Shown: piece by piece, positions 22,460 to 31,289 of the stretch
Numbering within the stretch: the stretch's first letter is position 1
Layout of the letters: every line of letters begins with the position of its first letter
Source of the DNA: Chloroflexota bacterium
GTDB taxonomy: Bacteria; Chloroflexota; Anaerolineae; 4572-78; J111
Direction: 5' to 3'
Length of the DNA: 64,000 nucleotides
Assembly (NCBI GenBank): GCA_016860845.1
Contig: BOKF01000009.1
Span: 1 to 64,000 of the forward strand
Program-made: the position numbers and the translations under genes
Notes under the pieces: model-generated
Seen by the model: only the letters and a program-made list of their open reading frames with translations
What the model was told of the DNA's origin: nothing
The model's database searches: none

Positions 22460-25400
22460 ATGGCCACTATTCTTTATGTTGATCACGACCAGGCTGCTCA
22501 GAAATTAATCCAAAATACGCTTAGCGAACAATATAATGTGATCATTGCCGCCGATGGCCCGACGGCTGTTCAATATTGTGCCATGATTCAGCCAGACCTG
22601 GTTTTAATAGATTTGGCCCTGCCGGATATCGAAGGCCACGAACTGGTTTCCCGTTTAAAGATGTTCATGCCCCAGACTCCTATTCTGGTGATTGGCAATG
22701 ACAGCCTGGAACGAAGTGAATCATTGAGCTTTAGCTCCAACTTCAGCGGCTTTCTCAATAAACCCATCCAGGTTGATGAACTTCTGCAAAATGTCCACGC
22801 CGTGCTGCCCCCGCTGGCTCCTTTACCTGAGTTGTTAACCCCCTTGCCGGATGATCAAGCGGTCAAGCAGTTCCAGTTTCAAATTGCGGCCTTAAATCAG
22901 GCTAACCAGCGCCTGGCCTCTCTCAATGCCATCAGTGCGCTTATTGGCACCAGTCTTGACGTGGAACATCTGATGGATGAAATCCTGGCCCAGGTCCAGA
23001 AAACTGTTGATTTTGATAGTGCGACCCTTTTGCTGTTGAAAGGAGATTTTCTGGAAGCAGCGGCTTCACGGGGTTTTTCGGATTACCGGCGGGGGATGAA
23101 TATCTATCGCCGAAATGAGAAAAATTCGGCCTGGCATGCGGTTAATAATAAACTCCCTCTCATTATTCAGGATGTGACCCAAAGCGAATATTGGGAGCCT
23201 CGACCCGAGTTAAGCCGTATCCGTTCCTGGCTGGGAGTTCCGCTGATTTATAAAGATCGCGTGGTTGGGGTCCTCACCCTGGATAAGAACGAGCCAGACG
23301 CTTTTACCGATACCGATGCCCGCTACGTTTTTACCCTGGCTTACCAGATTGGCATTGCCGTAGAAAATGCCCAACTTTTTGAGGAATGGGAAGATCAAGC
23401 CACCCGGCTCAAATTGATTAATGAGGTTGCCCGCGAGATCTCAACCATTCTGGAAATGAACAACCTCTTCGAAGCCCTGGCTAAAGCTATTTACGAGCGC
23501 CTGCATTATGATCGAGTGGCCATTTTGCAGGTTGACGAAACTCGCTCATTTCTCATCTTGAAGGCGATCTACGGCGAAGCGCCGCCGGCCCTTACCCCCG
23601 GCCTCTACCGGCAAAGTATAGATGACGGCTTGATTGGTAAAGCAATCAGGCTGGGCCAATCTCTTTTGGTTAACAATGTTTTTAAAGATAGCGATGTTCT
23701 GACTATTGAGGGGATAGAGATCAGGTCCCAATTGGTCGTCCCCATTTTTGTAGAGAACCAGGTCGAAGCGGTCATCAACATTGATCAAAGTTTCCCCGAT
23801 GGTTTTAGCGATCATGATTTGTGGACTCTGAACAGCTTAGCCAGCCAGGCTGCAACCGCCCTGGCGAACGCTCGCCTGTACCGCGACCTGGCCCAACGTC
23901 TGCGGGATTTGGCCGTGTTAAATGACGCCAGCCAGGCCCTGACCTCGACGATTGCTCTGGATGAACTGCTGGCTATCATTACCGATCGGGTCTGCATCGC
24001 CTTATTAGCCGAGAACGGCTATGTACTTTTGGTAGACAGCAGCGACGATAAGCTGACCCTGGCCGCGGCCAGCGGGTCCGGCGCAGCCGATCTGGTCGCA
24101 ACGAAATTAAGTATTCACCTTAAATTGTTTGAGCAAGCTATTTTAGAAGGAGCGCCGTACCTATTTAAGCTGACCCCAGAGAACCCTCATTTATTTGCCG
24201 AGTTGGACCCAATCCTCCATCGAAAAATTCAGACCATGCTGGTTGCGCCGCTAAAGACGCGCGGCATTATTATTGGCCTGGTCATCTTAATTAATAAGCA
24301 GACGGGTGATTTCGGTACAAATGATTTGAACTTACTCAGTGCCCTGAGTCAATTAATGGCCGGAGCCGTGGAAAATGCCCAGCTCTTTAAACAGATTCAT
24401 ACCTATTCAGATAGGTTGGAGCGGACAGTTCAGGCCCGGACCGAGCGGCTGCAAGCCATTAAAAAGATCAGCCAGGTAGTAAGCCGGGGTCTGGATTTGG
24501 ACGAACTGCTGGCCGTAGTGGGCAGAGATATTAGCCAAATATTTACCCCGGAATTCACTCAACAAGATGATGTTCAGGTTACTATCGGTTTGGTTGACGG
24601 TTCAAACCTGACTCTCCAAAAGATTTATGATCCGGCCTTGCTCCCCCGTGATGCTTCACCCAATGACCGGCAAAAATCGGCAGTTTCAGCCGGGTTTGCC
24701 CAGAAATCTATGCGCTCGGCTCGATCTCTGACCCTTAAAATCAAGCCCGAAAAGCTCATGGGCCAGGTGATTCACCAGGCCAAACCCCTTATTCTTACTA
24801 AAGAAGACAGCCAAAACCTCTATCGGGTGGAATTTGGCCAGGTAGACGAACAAATTTGCACGGTGATGATGGCCCCGCTCATTACCGGCGGCAAAACGAT
24901 TGGGTTGATTATGGTTGCCAGCCAAATGCTCTACGCTTTTGACGAAAGTGATCTGGAAACCCTGGAATCGCTGGCTTTTCAGGTAGCGAGTGCAGTGGAG
25001 CATGCCCAACTCCTGCAAAAGACCCGTGAGATTGCTATTGTGGAAGAGCGGACGCGATTGGCCCGGGATATGCATGATGGTGTGGCCCAAAATCTGGCCT
25101 ATCTGTTGATTCAAGTAGACCGCTGCTTGAATATGGTTGAAGAAGGTGGTAAACTAGAGAAACAACTGGAGCAAATCAGCGGCCTGCTGAAACAGAATAT
25201 CGAAGAGATCCGGCGTAATATTTTTGATTTGCGCCCGGTCGAGTTGGAGGGCAAATCTCTGTTTGCAGTGCTGAAGAATTTTGTAGGGGAGTTTGGCCAG
25301 CGCTGGAATCTGAGGACAACTTGCGTCGTTGAGGGAGAGTTTGTGGAGGTGTCGCCTGAAATTGAGAGCAGTCTTTACCGTATTCTGCAAGAGATGCTCT

Positions 25401-25708
25401 CAAATGCCCAGCAGCATGCAAATTGCAGTCAAGTATCCGTGAAGGTATCCACAAAAGACAATCAGTGGGTTACGCTAGAAGTGCAGGATGATGGGCAGGG
25501 CTTTGATCTGGAGCGGCAGAGCCGGCCGGATCAACAGGATCAGGACTCGCCCAAAAAGCGTCGCAGCCGTGGCCTGGGGTTGATCTCGATGCGAGAGCGC
25601 GCCCAGCGTGTTGGTGGGCAATTATTTGTTGACAGCCAGCCCAACCAGGGAACCTGCGTTTTCGCTAAACTGCCTTTGCAGGCGGGCATGAGCAGTGATA
25701 ATCAATGA
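22460..25708 (+). CDS. Receiver-GAF histidine kinase (NarL-partner type)
   Basis: 1082 residues, soluble. An N-terminal receiver domain (1-120) has the phosphoacceptor Asp51 in LVLIDLALPD. Four GAF domains follow (about 150-310, 325-475, 485-645, 670-850). A HisKA_3 dimerisation domain has the phosphorylated His872 in ARDMHDGVAQNLAYLL, and a HATPase domain (about 970-1075) has the N box LQEMLSNAQQHAN and the G box RGLGLISMRERAQRVGG. The HisKA_3 class pairs with NarL/LuxR regulators, and exactly such a regulator follows 36 nt later, so they form a two-component system. The receiver at the N-terminus suggests that an upstream kinase feeds phosphate into this protein. No membrane segment is present, so it senses cytoplasmic or relayed signals. 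CAGGGA lies ten bases before the ATG. Confidence 0.93.
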   Translation: MATILYVDHDQAAQKLIQNTLSEQYNVIIAADGPTAVQYCAMIQPDLVLIDLALPDIEGHELVSRLKMFMPQTPILVIGNDSLERSESLSFSSNFSGFLNKPIQVDELLQNVHAVLPPLAPLPELLTPLPDDQAVKQFQFQIAALNQANQRLASLNAISALIGTSLDVEHLMDEILAQVQKTVDFDSATLLLLKGDFLEAAASRGFSDYRRGMNIYRRNEKNSAWHAVNNKLPLIIQDVTQSEYWEPRPELSRIRSWLGVPLIYKDRVVGVLTLDKNEPDAFTDTDARYVFTLAYQIGIAVENAQLFEEWEDQATRLKLINEVAREISTILEMNNLFEALAKAIYERLHYDRVAILQVDETRSFLILKAIYGEAPPALTPGLYRQSIDDGLIGKAIRLGQSLLVNNVFKDSDVLTIEGIEIRSQLVVPIFVENQVEAVINIDQSFPDGFSDHDLWTLNSLASQAATALANARLYRDLAQRLRDLAVLNDASQALTSTIALDELLAIITDRVCIALLAENGYVLLVDSSDDKLTLAAASGSGAADLVATKLSIHLKLFEQAILEGAPYLFKLTPENPHLFAELDPILHRKIQTMLVAPLKTRGIIIGLVILINKQTGDFGTNDLNLLSALSQLMAGAVENAQLFKQIHTYSDRLERTVQARTERLQAIKKISQVVSRGLDLDELLAVVGRDISQIFTPEFTQQDDVQVTIGLVDGSNLTLQKIYDPALLPRDASPNDRQKSAVSAGFAQKSMRSARSLTLKIKPEKLMGQVIHQAKPLILTKEDSQNLYRVEFGQVDEQICTVMMAPLITGGKTIGLIMVASQMLYAFDESDLETLESLAFQVASAVEHAQLLQKTREIAIVEERTRLARDMHDGVAQNLAYLLIQVDRCLNMVEEGGKLEKQLEQISGLLKQNIEEIRRNIFDLRPVELEGKSLFAVLKNFVGEFGQRWNLRTTCVVEGEFVEVSPEIESSLYRILQEMLSNAQQHANCSQVSVKVSTKDNQWVTLEVQDDGQGFDLERQSRPDQQDQDSPKKRRSRGLGLISMRERAQRVGGQLFVDSQPNQGTCVFAKLPLQAGMSSDNQ

Positions 25709-25744
25709 AACCTCCATCTAACCGATTAAGGTAGGGAACTATAT

Positions 25745-26401
25745 ATGAGTAAAGTAAGAGTTCTGCTGGTTGATGATCACTCTCTCTTTAGAGAAGGCAT
25801 CCGCTCCTTATTAGAAGACCAGGAGGATATTGAAATTGTTGGCGAGGCCGAAGATGGTTTGGAAGCAGTCAGGTTAGCGGCCAAGCTCAAGCCGACAGTT
25901 ATTTTGATGGATATTAACATGCCGGTGGTTGACGGGGTTGAAGCAACCCGGACCATCCTTAAGGACGATGAGGCGGTTGGTATCATCATTTTGACTATGT
26001 ATCCACAGGATGCTTACGTTTTTGAGGCCCTCAAAGCCGGGGCAAAAGCCTATCTTTTAAAAGACACTCGTTCCAAACGCTTGTTGGAGGTTATCAGAAC
26101 CGTTCACCGAGGACAGGCAGTTATTGACACCGAGATGACCACCCGCCTGCTGAATGAATTTCGTCGCTTGGCCGATAAAGAGGAAAATATTCCCAAGTTA
26201 CAGCCTCTGACAGACCAGGAACGCCGAATTTTGACCCTGGTGGCTGGCGGGGCCAGCAATAAAGATATTGCCGCCGATCTCAATTTATCCGAGCGGACAA
26301 TCAAGAACTATCTTTCGGTTATTTTTCAGAAGTTGCAGGTTAATAACCGCACCGAGGCCGCTATTCGAGCCGTAAGGGATGGTTTGGTTGAAGGAACTTA
26401 A
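25745..26401 (+). CDS. NarL/LuxR-type response regulator
   Basis: 218 residues. The receiver domain has the acid pair in LLVDDHSLF, the phosphoacceptor Asp56 in VILMDINMP, Thr in IIILTMYP and Lys in YLLKDTR. The C-terminal LuxR helix-turn-helix (about 155-215) reads LTDQERRILTLVAGGASNKDIAADLNLSERTIKNYLSVIFQKL. All catalytic residues are intact. Position directly after the HisKA_3 kinase identifies the likely partner. Its DNA targets may include the downstream sensor cluster, but no operator was recognised. Confidence 0.95.
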   Translation: MSKVRVLLVDDHSLFREGIRSLLEDQEDIEIVGEAEDGLEAVRLAAKLKPTVILMDINMPVVDGVEATRTILKDDEAVGIIILTMYPQDAYVFEALKAGAKAYLLKDTRSKRLLEVIRTVHRGQAVIDTEMTTRLLNEFRRLADKEENIPKLQPLTDQERRILTLVAGGASNKDIAADLNLSERTIKNYLSVIFQKLQVNNRTEAAIRAVRDGLVEGT

Positions 26402-26708
26402 GAACCCCGGTTTTGTCCCCTTCTTTGCCCTCCTGTTGCCACGCTTCGCATCAGTTTGGGAACAAGAGGATATCCGTTATTTTTGAAAACTTTTTTGATG
26501 AAAAAGACACTCCTCCGGGGGTGTTTTTTTATGGTACTTTGGGGCAGTGCCAGCAAGTACTTTCTGTCATCCAGAAAAGGGCGCATTTGTCGGTACTTTC
26601 GCCTCTGTAAATTTTGCCTGGCATCTTCTATAATCTGGATAATGAGTTAAGGTATATCTGCCTTAGCCGTACTCAAGACGAAAGGCAGAACAGGTTGAGG
26701 TAACTGAG
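26402..26708. other. Spacer after the response regulator
   Basis: These 307 nt have no gene of normal size. They contain a degenerate GTTCCCACGC-type hairpin (about 26434-26464), an intrinsic terminator (26505-26530) and the region upstream of a 46-codon gene, with GAGGT at 26696-26700 as its ribosome-binding site. Confidence 0.55.
26505..26530 (+). terminator. Intrinsic terminator after the regulator gene
   Basis: ACACTCC and GGGGTGT form a stem with a TCCG loop and one G-T wobble. It is followed by T7 and preceded by A5, and lies about 105 nt after the response-regulator stop. Confidence 0.7.
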
Positions 26709-26849
26709 ATGGCAGGATGGTTGCAGTTTATAATAGTTTGGTTAAGTATTGATATTGTGATTATGGCAACAGGTTGGTATGGTGTTAGCACAATTAAGCA
26801 AATTTCTCCTGACTGGTGGGAGCGGGTTATAGCCTGTCAAGTTGACTAA
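26709..26849 (+). CDS. 46-residue single-pass membrane peptide
   Basis: A short gene with ATG at 26709, GAGGT eight bases upstream and a TAA stop at 26847. The product starts MAGWLQFIIVWLSIDIVIMA, one hydrophobic helix containing an Asp, followed by TGWYGVSTIKQISPDWWERV, an amphipathic aromatic and basic tail likely to lie on the membrane surface. It is not assigned to a family. It sits alone between a terminator and the degenerate receiver gene, inside the signalling region, so a role as a small membrane modulator is possible but unproven. The hydrophobic layout, good ribosome-binding site and Trp-rich tail argue against chance. Confidence 0.5.
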   Translation: MAGWLQFIIVWLSIDIVIMATGWYGVSTIKQISPDWWERVIACQVD

Positions 26850-26939
26850 CACTTCAACGTAAAATTATAACTTGAAAGAGATCGCTCTGGCCTCCAAAAG
26901 CGCCCCTCATCTTGGTAGGCGCTGGTAAAGGACAAAGTA

Positions 26940-27389
26940 ATGACTATGGAAAAACTAATTCGAGTATTAATTGCTCATCCAGATGCAACCTTTGCCAAAA
27001 AGCTACAAGCTTTTCTTGATAAGCAGGAAAATATTAAAGTGATTGATCATGTCCGTGATGGCCAAGGTGTGGTCAACATGTGCAAAACAGCCATGCCCGA
27101 TCTGGTTCTGATGGACTTACATTTGCCGGTGTTAGACAGCATCCGGACCATTCAAACCACCCTGGCTCAAAACGAGCACATTCGCATCCTGGGTATCTCA
27201 TCCATTCCCAATGATAGATATGCTATTGAAGCGATCAAGGCGGGAGCGCGCGGCTGCCTTGAACGGAATGGGAAAGATGATTTTTGCGCGATCACTACGG
27301 CCATTCGCCAGGTGGTTAGTGGGGAAGTAATTTTGAGTCCAACCCTGGCCTCTAATATCTTGCAAGAATTCTATCGAATGGCTGATTAA
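26940..27389 (+). CDS. Stand-alone degenerate receiver protein
   Basis: 149 residues resembling the receiver half of a NarL regulator, with the usual linker (VVSGEVILSPTLASNILQEF) but ending where the DNA-binding domain would begin. Asp59 in LVLMDLHLP matches the phosphoacceptor. The N-terminal acid pair that binds Mg2+ is altered (LIAHPDATF in place of the normal VDDH-type motif), and the conserved Lys position reads LERNGK. Phosphorylation may therefore be impaired. It is either a truncated paralogue of the upstream regulator or a pseudo-receiver used for protein contact. AAAGGA lies about eight bases before the ATG. A hairpin follows the gene at once. Confidence 0.82.
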   Translation: MTMEKLIRVLIAHPDATFAKKLQAFLDKQENIKVIDHVRDGQGVVNMCKTAMPDLVLMDLHLPVLDSIRTIQTTLAQNEHIRILGISSIPNDRYAIEAIKAGARGCLERNGKDDFCAITTAIRQVVSGEVILSPTLASNILQEFYRMAD

Positions 27390-27391
27390 AT

Positions 27392-27412
27392 CTCCGACAT
27401 CCAGTGTCGGAG
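27392..27412 (+). terminator. Hairpin after the degenerate receiver gene
   Basis: CTCCGACA and TGTCGGAG form an eight-pair stem with a five-base loop, three bases after the stop. The following AGGCTATTTTAG is only a weak T tract, so attenuation or mRNA protection is as likely as full termination. Confidence 0.5.
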
Positions 27413-27455
27413 AGGCTATTTTAGCCCTGTTCTTTCTGAATTTAAGGAGTTTGCC

Positions 27456-30125
27456 ATGTCGGCATTAAAAGAGTTTGCCAATTTTATCCTTCTGAATGTG
27501 GCAAATCTAGCTGCAACTTATGATCGGTTTTTGTCACAGGAGGGGGGAGATTATGCTGCCCTCCCTGCCGATAGCCGGATTACTACGGCTCGCCGGCTGA
27601 TTAAAACCGTAGCTGAAGCCTGTGAAGCCGAAACTCCTGACCCTCTCCGCCGTCTCTTTGAAGAACGGCTTAATACCCCCTCCGTTGAGTCGAGTCCAGC
27701 CAAGCTGCCTCACCCGCTAGTTGAAATTGAATATCTGGGACAAACCCTTACCCCTGTTGTCACCAATTTAGAGGCCGGTAAATTTTTGTGGCAAGCGTTG
27801 GCAGATGTGCGCCGTTTACTTGAGCAAACCCTACCTGAAGCTTCCCCATCCGCCCGGTCAAAGGCCGAAACGGCAGTTGCTGATCTATCTCTGAACGATA
27901 AAACCCGCTTTCTCTATTATATTGTTGAAAGTTCGCAAGTAGCCCAGGTGGCTTTGGATGAGCAGGCCAGCATACAGTATATTAACCCCTTTTTCTGCTC
28001 TCTCTATGGCTATCAAGCCGAAGAAGTGATCGGCCAGCATGTTTCTATCTTGAGCGGTGAAGACGAGCCGGAGGCTCATTATTTGAACCTGCTCAAGGTA
28101 GCCGGTGGGCAAGATGCCTGGCGCGGCGAAGATTGGCGGCGGCGCAAAGACGGCTCCATCTTTCCGGCCTCGGTTACTTTTTCGGGCATTCGTGACGAAA
28201 ACGGCGCGTTGATTGCCTACCTGGATGTTTCTAGAGATGTGACCGAGCGCAGGAATGTGCAGGATCAACTCCGCCAACTATCACAGGTGGTTGAACAAAG
28301 CCCCACAATTGTCATTATTACCAACACCGCCGGGCAGATCGAGTATGTCAACCCTAAATTCTGCCAGGTGACCGGCTACACCCTGGCCGAAGTAATGGGC
28401 CAAAATCCCAACATCTTGAAATCGGGTGAAACACCGGCCAAAGAATATGAACAAATGTGGCAGTCTATTAGCTCCGGCCAGGAATGGCAGGGCCAACTGC
28501 ATAATAAGAAGAAAAACGGTGAACTATACTGGGTATCCTCCCATGTTTCACCTATTAAAGACTCTACTGGGAGTATTACCCATTATCTTGCCATTCAAGA
28601 GGATATAACTGAGCGCAAACAGACAGAAGACCAGCTCCGCAAATTATCTCGCGCTGTTGAACAGAGTGCCAACACTGTTGTCATTACCAATCCCGCTGGT
28701 TACATCGAATATGTTAACCCCAAGTTTACTGAAACGACCGGTTATACTCGTGAGGAAGCTGTGGGGCAGCATACTCGTATCTTAAAATCGGGTGTAACCT
28801 CTCCTGAGGCGTACAAAAAATTATGGGAGACCATCTCAGCCGGGGCGGAGTGGCAGGGAGAATTTTGCAACAAGAAGAAGAACGGTGAGCTTTATTGGGA
28901 ATTTGCCTCTATTTCGCCCATTAAAGATGAGAATGGGGTTATCACCCATTTTCTGGCAGTCAAGGAAGATATCACTGGGCGCAAGCAGGCCGAAGAGGCG
29001 TTGCGGCAGGCTGAGGCAAACTATAGTACCCTGGTTCAAAACATGCCCATTGGCATTTACCGTAATACGCCCGGTCTGCAAGGCCGGTTCATCATGGCTA
29101 ACCCGGTTATTGCCCAGATTTTTGGTTATGACTCGGTTGACGAATTTATGCAGGTCAATGTGGCCGACTTGTATACCGACCCGGCGAAACGGCAAGTTTT
29201 TGCCGCAAAGTTGTTGGCCGAAGGGCAGGTGATTAGGGAGGAACTTCAGCTCAAGCGGAGAGATGGGATACCGTTATGGGGCGCTGTGACCGCCCGAGTT
29301 GTCTACGACGAGACAGGCGAGATCGTCCATTTTGACGGAATGATCGAAGACATCACCGAGCGCAAGCGACTGGAACAGCAGGTTCAGGGGTCATTGGCCC
29401 GCCTGACTCGCCAAATCCAGGCCATTACCGAAGTAGCCCAGCAGATTTCGGGTACGCTTATCTTGGATGACCTTTTCCAACAGGTCGTTGACTTGATGCA
29501 GACCCAATTTGGCTACTATCACGCCCAGATTTACACCATGGTAGAAGGTGATATGGTGTTACAGGCCGGTACGGGTGAAGTCGGTCGTCAGTTGAAAGAG
29601 ACGGGCCATCAAATTCCTCTCTCGGCCGAACAGAGCCTGGTCATCCGCGCCGTGTGGGAGGGTGGCCCGGTGCTGGTGCCCGATGTCTCCCAGGAACCGA
29701 CCTGGCTGCCGAATCCCCTCCTGCCTGAAACCAGGGCGGAACTGGTTGTGCCGATCACTTTGGGCGTCGAGATCTTTGGGGTACTGGATGTGCAGAGTGA
29801 TCAAGTGGGCGGGTTGAATGAAGAGGACCAGCTCTTGCTCATAGGGTTATGTGGCCAGATTGCCATCGCCATCGAAACCCGCCGGGCTGAAACTGAGCGG
29901 GCCCGGCTGCTGGAGGAAGTAGAACGCCGCGCCCGCCGCGAGCAAACCATTCGCGAGATCACCGAGCGGATGCGCACCGCCAATAACCTGGAACAATTGG
30001 TAAAAATTACTGCCCGCGAATTGGGCCAGCGCCTTTCGGCGGGACATGCGATAGTGGAGTTGGGGCTAGAGCCAGACACACCATCGGCAGCGCCAGCTAA
30101 AACTTTATCAAACAATGGTCATTAA
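27456..30125 (+). CDS. Soluble PAS4-GAF sensor without kinase domain
   Basis: 889 residues, no membrane segment. Residues 1-150 are helical and resemble the N-terminal sensor region of RsbR-like proteins (FANFILLNVANLAATYDRFL). Four PAS domains follow (about 152-270, 272-393, 394-515, 516-640), each ending in a D-I-T/S-E/G-R-K hinge. PAS2 and PAS3 have the YINPKFxxxTGYT pattern of possible cofactor-binding PAS domains. A GAF domain (650-810) contains WLPNPLLPETRAELVVPI. The C-terminus is REQTIREITERMRTANNLEQLVKITARELG, the cassette shared with the following sensors. There is no HisKA, HATPase, GGDEF or other output, so it must act through protein contacts. AAGGAG precedes the ATG. It opens the 36-kb sensor cluster. 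Confidence 0.9.
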   Translation: MSALKEFANFILLNVANLAATYDRFLSQEGGDYAALPADSRITTARRLIKTVAEACEAETPDPLRRLFEERLNTPSVESSPAKLPHPLVEIEYLGQTLTPVVTNLEAGKFLWQALADVRRLLEQTLPEASPSARSKAETAVADLSLNDKTRFLYYIVESSQVAQVALDEQASIQYINPFFCSLYGYQAEEVIGQHVSILSGEDEPEAHYLNLLKVAGGQDAWRGEDWRRRKDGSIFPASVTFSGIRDENGALIAYLDVSRDVTERRNVQDQLRQLSQVVEQSPTIVIITNTAGQIEYVNPKFCQVTGYTLAEVMGQNPNILKSGETPAKEYEQMWQSISSGQEWQGQLHNKKKNGELYWVSSHVSPIKDSTGSITHYLAIQEDITERKQTEDQLRKLSRAVEQSANTVVITNPAGYIEYVNPKFTETTGYTREEAVGQHTRILKSGVTSPEAYKKLWETISAGAEWQGEFCNKKKNGELYWEFASISPIKDENGVITHFLAVKEDITGRKQAEEALRQAEANYSTLVQNMPIGIYRNTPGLQGRFIMANPVIAQIFGYDSVDEFMQVNVADLYTDPAKRQVFAAKLLAEGQVIREELQLKRRDGIPLWGAVTARVVYDETGEIVHFDGMIEDITERKRLEQQVQGSLARLTRQIQAITEVAQQISGTLILDDLFQQVVDLMQTQFGYYHAQIYTMVEGDMVLQAGTGEVGRQLKETGHQIPLSAEQSLVIRAVWEGGPVLVPDVSQEPTWLPNPLLPETRAELVVPITLGVEIFGVLDVQSDQVGGLNEEDQLLLIGLCGQIAIAIETRRAETERARLLEEVERRARREQTIREITERMRTANNLEQLVKITARELGQRLSAGHAIVELGLEPDTPSAAPAKTLSNNGH

Positions 30126-30158
30126 TAAAACATTAGTTTTATCTTAAAGGAGCTAAAA

Positions 30159-31163
30159 ATGTTTACTCGGAAAAACCTACTTGTCGTTTATCTCATTTCG
30201 ACCCTGCTCATTTTGGTTTTGGCTGGCTGTGGCGGTGCGCCGAACGCCAGCGCACCAGACCCGGCCAAGGCTGCTCCCGGCGCTTTTAAGGTTGCTATGC
30301 TATTGCCGGGTGAACCGAATGATAAGGCTTGGAGCCAGACCGGCTACGAAGGGTTAAAATTAATTGAAAAGGAATTAGGGGCGCAAGTGGCTCACACCCC
30401 TAACGTATCTGAAGCTGATGCTGAAAAAGTAGCTCGCCAGTACGCTACCGACGGCTATGAATTTATTATTGGCCATGGGGGAGAATATATTCCCGCCTTT
30501 GAGATTGTCGCTAAAGAATTTCCCCGCGTCAAATTTGCCGTAATGGCCGGTTATGCAGGCAACAATAAAAACTTCGGCGCTTTGAGCTTTCGTGACAGCG
30601 AATTGGGCTATCTTGCCGGGGTGGTGGCGGGCCTTAAAACTAAGACTAACAAGGTCGTTTTTATTGGGGGCGTGGATTATTCTCATATGCAGGAGCAGGC
30701 TGTTTCATTTGAGCGAGGCGCTAAGGCTGTTAATCCTAAAGTAGAGGTAGCCACTGAGTGGGTAGGTAGCTGGAGTGACGAAGCCAAAACTAAACAGATT
30801 GCCGAAGCCCAAGTCGAGGCAGGAACTGATATTTTACTCGGCAGTGTAGACGCCGCAAGCCGGATTGTATTTGAGACAGCCAAAAATGCCGGGGTTTATG
30901 CCCTGGGTTGGTCTCTGGATCAGCATGACTTGGCTCCAGGTACAATTTTAACCAGCGGTATTCAACGCATGCCTGTCCTGGCCCTGGAAGGGGCAACGCT
31001 GGTCCAGCAAGGCCGTTGGGAAGGTAAACAGTATAAGTTTGGGCTGCAAGAAGGCGCTCAAGAGCTGGCTCCTTTCTATGGGCTGTTAAGCCCTGAAGAA
31101 GAGGCGCGAGTCAAGGCTATTCGAGAAGATGTTATAACCGGCAAAATAGATGTGACTCAGTAA
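30159..31163 (+). CDS. BMP/Med-family solute-binding lipoprotein
   Basis: 334 residues. The signal peptide ends in the lipobox LVLAGC, so Cys24 would be lipidated and the protein tethered outside the membrane. The mature part matches the BMP (PnrA/Med) family of nucleoside-type binding proteins: KVAMLLPGEPNDKAWSQTGYEG, YEFIIGHGGEYIPAF, FRDSELGYLAGVVAGL, FIGGVDYSHMQEQAVSFERGAK and ILLGSVDAAS. Members bind nucleosides or related ligands, but the specificity here is not readable. No ABC permease or ATPase is adjacent. The next gene is a CACHE-HAMP-GAF receptor, so sensing rather than uptake is the likelier role. GGAG precedes the ATG. Confidence 0.9.
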   Translation: MFTRKNLLVVYLISTLLILVLAGCGGAPNASAPDPAKAAPGAFKVAMLLPGEPNDKAWSQTGYEGLKLIEKELGAQVAHTPNVSEADAEKVARQYATDGYEFIIGHGGEYIPAFEIVAKEFPRVKFAVMAGYAGNNKNFGALSFRDSELGYLAGVVAGLKTKTNKVVFIGGVDYSHMQEQAVSFERGAKAVNPKVEVATEWVGSWSDEAKTKQIAEAQVEAGTDILLGSVDAASRIVFETAKNAGVYALGWSLDQHDLAPGTILTSGIQRMPVLALEGATLVQQGRWEGKQYKFGLQEGAQELAPFYGLLSPEEEARVKAIREDVITGKIDVTQ

Positions 31164-31180
31164 ATGTTCCGATGAGCTTA

Positions 31181-31210
31181 CAGGAGGGCGAAATGTACTT
31201 CGCCCTCCTG
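31181..31210 (+). terminator. Strong hairpin after the BMP lipoprotein gene
   Basis: CAGGAGGGCGAA (31181-31192) and TTCGCCCTCCTG (31199-31210) are perfect complements around a six-base loop. No T run follows. It may stabilise the lipoprotein mRNA end, allowing more of it than of the receptor downstream. Confidence 0.6.
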
Positions 31211-31289
31211 CCAAACAGCTTATTTGTTTCCACAACACCCATGAGGGTATTCGTGATGAGGTCAATAGTTTCGCTCTGGAGTGCGGCAG

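Noticed and set aside
27456..30125. Hidden HisKA domain at the C-terminus of the kinase-less sensors
   Set aside because: No H-E/D-x-R/N-T-P or H-D-x-x-A/G-Q motif and no ATP-binding boxes were found after the last GAF-like module. The proteins stop within about 50 residues.
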